From contig NC_065919.1 of the NCBI RefSeq assembly GCF_024586455.1, positions 23,660,839 to 23,724,838 of the forward strand: 64,000 bases of DNA, given 5' to 3'. Every line of letters starts with the position of its first letter. Positions within the stretch are counted from its first letter, which is position 1. This document shows, in pieces, positions 59,946 through 64,000 of the stretch. The DNA is from Bactrocera neohumeralis (Eukaryota; Arthropoda; Insecta; Diptera; Tephritidae). Below the pieces are notes generated by a model that saw only the letters and a list, made by a program, of their open reading frames with translations, made no database searches and was not told the DNA's origin. The translations under genes were made by a program, and so were the position numbers.

Positions 59946-60349
59946 GTACCTAAATATTTGTCTCTTTGTAAAGCATATCAAGTTTTTAATTGTTACATAT
60001 TTTTTATGGTTTACCATTCGTTGTTGTTACTGTTTACTATTGTTGTTGTTGGTTCAAAATAATTCCACCCAAAACACCTTAAAAAGCAAATGGGTTTCCA
60101 ATAGTTCAAAGCAATATATATTTTTTATAATATTTAATTTTTTAATTTTGTTCCTAACCTAAAATATAAAACGGCAACTTTGTTACACCACAACTGGTAC
60201 TAAAATCCCAAATTTTCCACCCAAATCAATTTTAATTAGTACAAATAGACAAACGAAATGGTTGGTCGACTTGTTGAGAGTTTTTAAATGATTTTAATTG
60301 AAAAAGTTGTCAAAGGACTTTCTTAGCATTGAAACTGCATAACAATATT

Positions 60350-60532
60350 TTCGGTCATTCAGCGCTTATTCAGCTGAAGAAATTGTTAGCTGAATAAAGC
60401 TTTCAATGTCGCAGTCTACAAAGAAAATTATCACTGCTCAAAGCTACGACATTCAGCACATTATTCAGTTTCTGATGTGTGATGACTGAATATCATACTA
60501 TTCAGCTGAATAAAGCGCATAATGCCAAAGCG
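60350..60532. mobile_element. Short foldback/MITE with TTCAGCTGAATAAAGCGC ends
   Basis: GCGCTTATTCAGCTGAA at 60,362-60,378 is inverted as TTCAGCTGAATAAAGCGC at 60,501-60,518 with one inserted base; similarity extends outward (GGTCATT versus AATGCC). Several ATTCAG and CTGAAT copies lie inside. No coding content. Confidence 0.6.
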
Positions 60533-62415
60533 TCTAAAAGACTGATATGCAGTTGCAGCCTTATTTCGTTTGTTGCTATTTTTGGATACACCTTTTAATT
60601 CACGAACACTTTTTTAGGCTTTTAACCTTTTTATAAACGCATACTAACTTTTTGGTTTACTTTTTAATTTTTTCTCTATTTTAAGTTTATAAAAATGTTT
60701 AGGTGTAATATACCATAAACTCAAAAGCTCAATACGGTTGAAAGACCTTTTTCCCCTCAGAGTTTTTCTAGTTACTTTATTTTAATTTCATTTGTAATTG
60801 GTTTTGCTTTAGCTTGAAAGGGTTAAATCTTGGTTAAAAATTAATATAATACCGCAGATACGAATTCATTGCAATATCCTCCCCAAAGTTCGAAAGTATC
60901 CCGTTTCAACCAGTAAATCCAAGGACTTCTTATTAGAAAGTAAATCTCTAGATATTCTAAATAATAGTTTAAAAGCTTGGTTATGGTATCTAATGAAACT
61001 CAAAAATTTTAGCTTGATAAAACAAAACTTGTTCGGTAAAATCTATCTATCCAATATCAAATCGCTTATTTGTAAGCAAAAATAATCGAAATCAAAACGA
61101 AGGTTTAAAACCGATCGCAAATAACTGTTTTAACATATGTACAAATTTCAAAACAAATCTTAAATCAGTCCTACTGCACTCAAATGCGTAGAAAGTAAGT
61201 TGATCCATAATTTAGACATTTCTACAAACACACTCATAATACCAGGGTCGGTTTACCTTTTAAGCGCATGGCTGGCATTTAGCAATAAAACCGCAAATTA
61301 CGACTGCATAAATAAAAAGCTTATAAAAGTCTCTTCAACTGCACGAACATTTTGCCGGAATTAACGTGGACAGTAATTGGCATTAAATCGTTAAACGATG
61401 CGCACGCTAACGAAGGCGTAAAATCGCGCTCATTTAACCGCCTCAGGACGATTGAATGAGTGAGTGAAAATGCAACGCTGACTTTGACAATGACAGTGAA
61501 ATGAGCGGCAGCAATGACCGACAGAAGCTGCGCCTACTTGTAATTTCAGTAATGCGGCGGCATGGTTTGTAGCACGCGCCTCATAAAAAAATTACTAAAT
61601 TGTGGTGAAACGGGATTATAACCGCTAAACATAAAATTGGATTTTTTGCTATCCCGATCGCAATTCTTATTTCCTCCCACTCATAGAAATGCAGTATTGC
61701 AGCTTATATGCAAGCTTAGACATGAACTAACTGTTCGATTTTTTTGGTAACTTATGACGGCTACTAAACTTAAAGTATCTGAAATATATCGAATGTATAA
61801 TTTTCACTTACTATGCCTTTAATGCCATAGTTTGAATAACACGCTATTATCCAGCTAAATTTGGCACCAACACCTACTTATCAATCCCCCTCATACTTGA
61901 AGGTTAGTTTCATTGAGTTCGTATAATATAATTCACCAGAATTTTGCGGCAAAATCTATTTCATCCGCTTTTATATATCTACAAGTATTAGCAGCTGCAC
62001 GGTATATTATTGCCAGTTTCATAGTAGTTGTTGCCCTTCAATCTGCCACACTTTGTCTAAGCGCAGCTTGTTGGACGATCCACTAGCATTGCTGAAATTA
62101 TAGGTTTTGAACTATTATTGCCGCTTTCAAATTAGTCAAGCTGCTAAACTCAAAAGAAAAGTTGCAAAAAAGTTGAAAGGAAATAATATACCCTTCGGAA
62201 ACAGTTAAAATACTTTAATATATAAATATGACTTGACAGTGATATTTCAAATACTTCCTTATTATTATTATCTTGCTGAGTATTACTTTGTATTCAACTA
62301 GATTTTCTTAAAAATTAATTTAAAAAAATATTTTAGCATTTTTTGAAAACAGATTGTAAATTTGTGATTATGAAGATCTGGTACATAGCTAAATCGAACG
62401 TAAATTCTTGAGTAC
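60533..62415. other. Jupiter intron sequence without a recognised gene
   Basis: No exon or repeat family recognised. Confidence 0.5.
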
Positions 62416-62419
62416 TGAA

Positions 62420-62850
62420 AATATTGATTAAATCAGCACGACGAGCTAACATAAATCGTTATGTCCATTGTATACCTATAAGCAAACTAGTCCCTCAATC
62501 TTTGAGAATCGATCTGAATTTTTGCACACGTATTTTTTTGCTCAAAGATCTGCTCATTTCTCGGAACCGCCGATATCGGTCAACTTAGCATTTGGTTACC
62601 ATACGAACTGATTGAGCAAAATCATCCGTTTCCACAACAGTCAAGTTTAAGTAATCGGAACGGACCCGGATTTTTATATCGCCAAGGACTCGGCACCATG
62701 CCACGAAATTTCTTCAGGAATGTTTTCTGCCGCTACAACAATAACAAAAACTAATCAAATTTATGTTCTTGTATGGAAAATTTTTTGTTTTGACAAAATA
62801 TTTTCGCGAAATTTGAACTGATTATTATTTGGTAGTCGACAAAGTATTTT
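62420..62850 (+). repeat. Mini-me-like element, decayed, with a nested repeat
   Basis: AAACTAGTCCCTCAATCTTT, TCGGAACCGCCGATATCGGT and TTACCATACGAACTGATTGA, then an interruption, then CTTGTATGGAAAATTTTTTG. The interruption at about 62,626-62,757 is a copy of the GACCCGG dispersed repeat (GGAACGGACCCGGATTTTTA, CTGCCGCTACAACAA). Confidence 0.68.
62626..62757 (+). mobile_element. GACCCGG dispersed repeat nested in a mini-me copy
   Basis: Shares GGAACGGACCCGGATTTTTA, GCCAAGGACT and CTGCCGCTACAACAA with the copy at 13,209-13,322. Its placement inside a mini-me element shows it moved later than that element. Confidence 0.6.
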
Positions 62851-63695
62851 CGTATTTCTAATCAAACTTCAACTTATTATTTATTATTGTATATAATACT
62901 ATGATATGTTTGTAAAAACATATTTTTTTGGTTCACTTACTTTGTAACGTATGCTCTCCGAGTGATAGACTAATTTTCATTTTTCAGGTTAAAATAAAAA
63001 AAAAAATTGTATTTTTTTTTGCAATAATAAGCAATTTAACCACAATGTTAGAAGTTGCTGCTTGCTAGTTATTAAAGTAAAAATACCCTGGCTACCATTA
63101 GTATTATATTTGATATTGAGGCTCATCGCAATGCTAGTGTAAAGTAATTTTATGAGATTTTAAATTTACCTATGAATTATGCGTCTCTAATGACCTCACA
63201 GTTTAGACAACACCCGCACTCCCTCCGTTATGTGACACAACAATAAGTAATTTCTAGTCACAGCTGCCGCTAAAATAAAATAAAAAATGTTTATGTACAT
63301 ACCATACACATATTTATGCAATAATCGTGTTATAATATATTTTTATATAACCTAAATAATGTATACAAATAATCATAATCTTACAATAAAAATTATATTG
63401 TAAAATATTGTGAATCACTTTAACTTCCTTTTTTTTTAACCTTTTATAAATTTATATGTTACATACATACTTACTTATCCTACTACTTACTTACATACAT
63501 ATCTACATATTACATACAAACAATTTCATTATAAAACATTATATTACCAACAATCTTGCATATTTGATCTAATTTCTCATTTTGTTTGTTTTTCCCCCAC
63601 ACACTTCGTGTCATGGACTTCGTTTGTACACACACACAAATGCAACGTAAAAAAACAAACGAACACTTCCAATTTTTTTTTTTTTCAACACGCAG

Positions 63696-63956
63696 GTGAT
63701 CAGCCACGTCGCGGACAACAGAAAGTTGATTCTTATCAGCGTCTTTTCGGCGAACCAGAACGTCCAAACACTCCTGCCAGGAATCACATGAAGAGCAGCA
63801 TTCCATTTGGTTCAAATACTGAGGCCGCCCAAGAATTGTTGGCTAACGGTAATGGTCATCACAGCAATGGCAAAGGTGGTTCAGTCTCTACTTCGACATC
63901 GTCCTCGGTATCGTCGTCCACTGAAAATTTGAAGATGAACGGTGTCTCAAAATTAG
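63696..63956 (+). CDS. Jupiter: Jupiter, coding exon with RLFGEPERP and Ser-rich region
   Basis: Exon of 261 nt, phase 1 at both ends. Acceptor CGCAG ends at 63,695 after a T-rich tract; donor GTGAGC begins at 63,957. In frame it reads GDQPRRGQQKVDSYQRLFG, EPERPNTPARNHMKSSIPFG, SNTEAAQELLANGNGHHSNG, then a Ser/Thr-rich run and STENLKMNGVSKLG. RLFGEP, HMKSSIPFG and SSSTENLKMN are conserved Jupiter blocks; the middle is low-complexity Ser/Thr/Asn/Gly, typical of this intrinsically disordered protein. If the donor is not used, the frame continues EQMSRLLI to a stop at 63,983-63,985, which would give a short alternative C-terminus. Further exons are expected past the window, because the Drosophila protein continues beyond this block. 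Confidence 0.92.
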
Positions 63957-64000
63957 GTGAGCAAATGAGTAGATTATTAATCTAAAGTATATGTAGTAAA

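Larger units (their letters stand above)
59946..63695 (+). other. Jupiter: Jupiter intron between short exon and Ser-rich exon
   Basis: Phase-1 intron, 3,750 nt, donor GTACCT (weak) and acceptor CGCAG. It holds an inverted-repeat element at 60,350-60,532 and a decayed mini-me copy near 62,420-62,850 carrying a second nested repeat. No additional coding exon was recognised. Confidence 0.85.

Noticed and set aside
62975..62995. ATTTTTCAG|GTTAAA as a ratchet point
   Set aside because: The acceptor is good but GTTAAA is not a functional donor consensus.

Overview
This window reads as a higher dipteran nuclear genome, most likely a tephritid fruit fly. The grounds are three spliced coding exons that match the Drosophila gene Jupiter (a microtubule-associated protein), the AT-rich base composition with TATG/CA microsatellites, and a dense load of mini-me-type elements, mariner/Tc1 remnants and degraded non-LTR retrotransposons. 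The genus is inference.

Layout: bases 1-57,804 hold no convincing host exon and are best read as one giant 5' intron of Jupiter on the + strand, with the first exon(s) probably upstream of the window. Three exons follow: 57,805-57,938, a 33-nt short exon at 59,913-59,945, and 63,696-63,956, whose downstream intron runs off the window. Their splice phases fit together, giving a continuous reading frame with the conserved VLRPPGGG, IFGG, PQTPRNVKNHM, RQGAHRFYFIG, RLFGEPERP and MKSSIPFG blocks.

The most interesting signal is in the giant intron. Two sites, at 17,315/17,316 and 37,699/37,700, have a strong polypyrimidine tract and acceptor joined directly to a donor (ACAG|GTAAGT and GCAG|GTATGT). 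This is the architecture of recursive-splicing ratchet points (zero-nucleotide exons). They divide the intron into segments of 20.4 kb and 20.1 kb up to exon 57,805.

The rest of the intron is a graveyard of mobile elements. It contains at least five IS630-Tc1-mariner transposase remnants (1-150, 6,770-7,395, 14,124-15,095, 17,635-18,590, 29,735-30,745) and possibly a sixth (47,318-47,745). There are four non-LTR retrotransposon fragments (4,262-4,995, 21,925-22,330, 27,387-28,035, 49,685-50,510) and about nine mini-me-like copies, two with other elements nested in them. A group of TTAA-flanked elements shares an internal motif (9,873, 25,978, 32,284, 36,790 and 58,388). Several short inverted-repeat elements and three decayed tandem arrays complete the picture. 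No functional transposase, tRNA, rRNA or CRISPR array was recognised.

The only host gene supported here is Jupiter. Everything else is intronic sequence or mobile-element debris, with possible regulatory content (ratchet sites, a TATCGATA cluster) that would need experimental data.
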